Of a stretch of 7,416 nucleotides of DNA, positions 5,846 to 7,416 are shown piece after piece. Location: NCBI GenBank assembly GCA_946478915.1, contig CAMLER010000239.1, positions 1-7,416 on the forward strand, in the 5' to 3' direction. Position numbers and translations under genes: made by a program. The notes under the pieces are model-generated. The model did not search any database, was not told where the DNA came from, and was given only the letters and a program-made list of their open reading frames with translations. The number at the start of each line of letters is the position of its first letter. Within the stretch, counting starts at the first letter, position 1. This DNA comes from an uncultured Chryseolinea sp. (GTDB lineage: Bacteria > Bacteroidota > Bacteroidia > Cytophagales > Cyclobacteriaceae).

Positions 5846-7416
5846 CTAGACCAATATATCGCCCGCTTTGGCACTTTGTACCAACGCCTTGATACCACGC
5901 AACGGAATGATAACCCAATCTGGCCGGTTGTTCAATTCGTAGTTAAGCTCATATACTGCTTTCTCCAGCCTGAAGGTTGTCATCAGCGTGTTCAGATCGT
6001 CTTTAGACTTTGGTATGAATGCGCTACCTTCTACCGTTTCCATATAGGCTTTCATAAAGAATCCAGACATGTAGTGAAACCATTGCTCCGCAAATGGCAC
6101 CAAGTGGTTGATATCCTCCTTGCGAATTTGGTTGTCGAGCAGCAGGCCCCCGTAGGCAGCATAATGAAAAGAGCGGATCATACCTGCCACATCACGGAGG
6201 GGCGACCGCTTCAGCCGCCGCTCGCTATAGCTTCGGGCTGGTTCACCTTCGAAATCCGTAATAATAAAATCTTTACCTGTATACAATACCTGTCCGAGGT
6301 GATAATCACCATGAATCCTGATCTTCACCACATCAATTTTCTTTTTGTAGATATTCTTAAAAATATCAAGAATATCATCTTTCATGGCAAGCACTTGTTC
6401 TGCCTCTACCCTGGCTTCATCAGAGAGTTTAGAAAGATTGCGTGCCTGGTTGTGAAAGGTTCCTCGCACGAGTGATTGCAGTCCCGCATAGAGCGAACGT
6501 TGGTAATGCAAGGAGTACGGCTCCGGCTTGAAGTTCGGCATATCAACACCGGATGCAAGCGCCAGGTGCATTTCTCCAGTTCGGACGCCGAGTAACCTGG
6601 CACCCTCGGCAACAGGACCCTCTAATAACTCTTTCATTTCCTCGGGGACATCGTCATATTCTACCGGCTCAAGAATACTGCCGACCATCTCTGGTAACAC
6701 TCGCTTATCCTTTTCAATAAGAATTCGTTCATTGAAATCGTCCAAACGATCGACCATATAGGTCCATGCGTCACTGCTGCCTTCAATAACTTCCTGCATG
6801 AGAACCATTACCATCCCCGCATTTTCATATTTCCACTCCACGGCACCGACAAAAGCGGGAACGCTTTTGAATTTTGCTTGTTCCGTCAGGAACTGAATAA
6901 TTTCGAGATCAGGATTTATGGCACGATCCACCTTCCTAAACATTTTCAGAAAAAATCGATTATCATAAATGACAGAAGTGTTGCTCTGTTCCCCGCTCAA
7001 TACTCTTGCTACTATCCTGGTCTGATTTTGAATATGTTTTTTAAGGTTCTTGTTTCCGTAAAATTCAATCTTACTATTTTTCAGGGAAATGCTCTGGTTA
7101 GCGCCCATTTTTTGGATCATAACCTGCTGGAAGTCGCTTCCATAAATGGCATCATAGAGAATCCCTTCGTCCACTCCGACTTTTAGCCTGCAAATGACTG
7201 CCTGCGGAAAATTGTCCGCTATTCTGGTAGCCGTTTCACCGGTTGCGAAAGCGACCGGAAGCTGATACGTTTCAGGTAATCCGCTATCGTAAGACACTTC
7301 GATCAGCAGGACAAGCGCATGATCTTCTGTAAGAGGAATACGGGCATGCTTGACAATCTTAATATGTTCTATGATTCTTCCCTTTCCGCCAAACCACCTC
7401 ATTTTTATAAGGTAAT
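5846..7416 (-). CDS. mak: Maltokinase domain, probably C-terminal half of a trehalose synthase-maltokinase fusion (5' truncated by window edge)
   Basis: Maltokinase phosphorylates maltose with ATP to maltose-1-phosphate, the donor made for GlgE-type alpha-glucan synthesis, in the cytoplasm. Residue numbers count from the in-frame ATG at 7402. The N-terminal cap motif is RWFGGKGR (2-9). The nucleotide-binding loop is GEQSNTSV (137-144) with K153 in FFLKMFR and E167 in NPDLE. The catalytic loop is IHGDYHLGQ (363-371, base D366), and the metal-binding motif DFEGEP is at 383-388. The conserved end LEKAVYELNYELNNRPDWVIIPL lies at 479-501. The frame stays open upstream of this ATG to the window edge, adding Y-L-I-K, so the text reads YLIKMRWFGGKGR. 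In maltokinases the RWF motif is normally preceded by a YL..-type segment and tens of further residues, so the ATG is probably internal and the gene continues off-window. Whether a trehalose synthase domain precedes it cannot be seen. Confidence 0.88.
   Translation of the reverse strand, partial: YLIKMRWFGGKGRIIEHIKIVKHARIPLTEDHALVLLIEVSYDSGLPETYQLPVAFATGETATRIADNFPQAVICRLKVGVDEGILYDAIYGSDFQQVMIQKMGANQSISLKNSKIEFYGNKNLKKHIQNQTRIVARVLSGEQSNTSVIYDNRFFLKMFRKVDRAINPDLEIIQFLTEQAKFKSVPAFVGAVEWKYENAGMVMVLMQEVIEGSSDAWTYMVDRLDDFNERILIEKDKRVLPEMVGSILEPVEYDDVPEEMKELLEGPVAEGARLLGVRTGEMHLALASGVDMPNFKPEPYSLHYQRSLYAGLQSLVRGTFHNQARNLSKLSDEARVEAEQVLAMKDDILDIFKNIYKKKIDVVKIRIHGDYHLGQVLYTGKDFIITDFEGEPARSYSERRLKRSPLRDVAGMIRSFHYAAYGGLLLDNQIRKEDINHLVPFAEQWFHYMSGFFMKAYMETVEGSAFIPKSKDDLNTLMTTFRLEKAVYELNYELNNRPDWVIIPLRGIKALVQSAKAGDILV

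Noticed and set aside
5876..6475. A 199-codon plus-strand open frame opposite the maltokinase gene
   Set aside because: It lies antisense to a strongly supported kinase with all catalytic motifs, shows no recognisable domain, and is best explained as a shadow of that coding sequence. The other short frames opposite or inside the main genes were dropped for the same reason.

Overview
The window looks like a chromosomal stretch from a Bacteroidota bacterium, probably of the order Cytophagales. This is inferred from moderate GC content, near absence of Shine-Dalgarno sequences, promoter-like TTTG/TTG...TAnnTTT pairs of the Bacteroidota type, and the gene families present: a TonB-dependent receptor, a YfiR-like protein, a type II NADH dehydrogenase of the 'HTFQPLLYQVATAG' kind, a DUF5009/HGSNAT-like membrane protein and a maltokinase domain. 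No lineage assignment was tested by database search.

Layout, left to right. (1) 1-1588, plus strand: the C-terminal beta-barrel half of a TonB-dependent outer-membrane receptor whose start lies off the left edge, followed 7 nt later by a small secreted YfiR-family (DUF4154) periplasmic protein. They are probably one operon. (2) 1716-3047, plus strand: a complete type II NADH:quinone oxidoreductase (ndh) with its own short leader and one of the few recognisable ribosome-binding sites. (3) 3048-3299: a convergent intergenic region framed by two inverted arrays of a 7-bp repeat (CGTTAAT/CGTTATC). Each array begins only 2-4 nt after the stop codon of its neighbouring gene. A perfect CCCGAT-AGCC-ATCGGG stem-loop abuts the right array. 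This is the most unusual structure in the window. (4) 3300-4403, minus strand: a polytopic membrane protein of the DUF5009/heparan-alpha-glucosaminide acetyltransferase-like group. (5) 4404-4718: a divergent promoter region with two candidate promoters of identical spacing and an 11-bp sequence present once upstream of each gene. (6) 4719-5777, plus strand: a lipoprotein metal-dependent amidohydrolase. (7) 5846-7416, minus strand: a maltokinase domain whose reading frame runs off the right edge through the apparent ATG. It is probably the C-terminal half of a trehalose synthase-maltokinase fusion.

Functionally the genes are mostly unrelated housekeeping or envelope functions. The receptor and YfiR-like protein form an envelope uptake or signalling pair. 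Ndh feeds the quinone pool. The divergent membrane acyltransferase-like protein and amidohydrolase lipoprotein may share regulation. The maltokinase makes maltose-1-phosphate for alpha-glucan synthesis through GlgE. I found no tRNA, rRNA, CRISPR array, insertion sequence or defence system. The candidate for something undescribed is the paired heptad array, not a protein-coding system.
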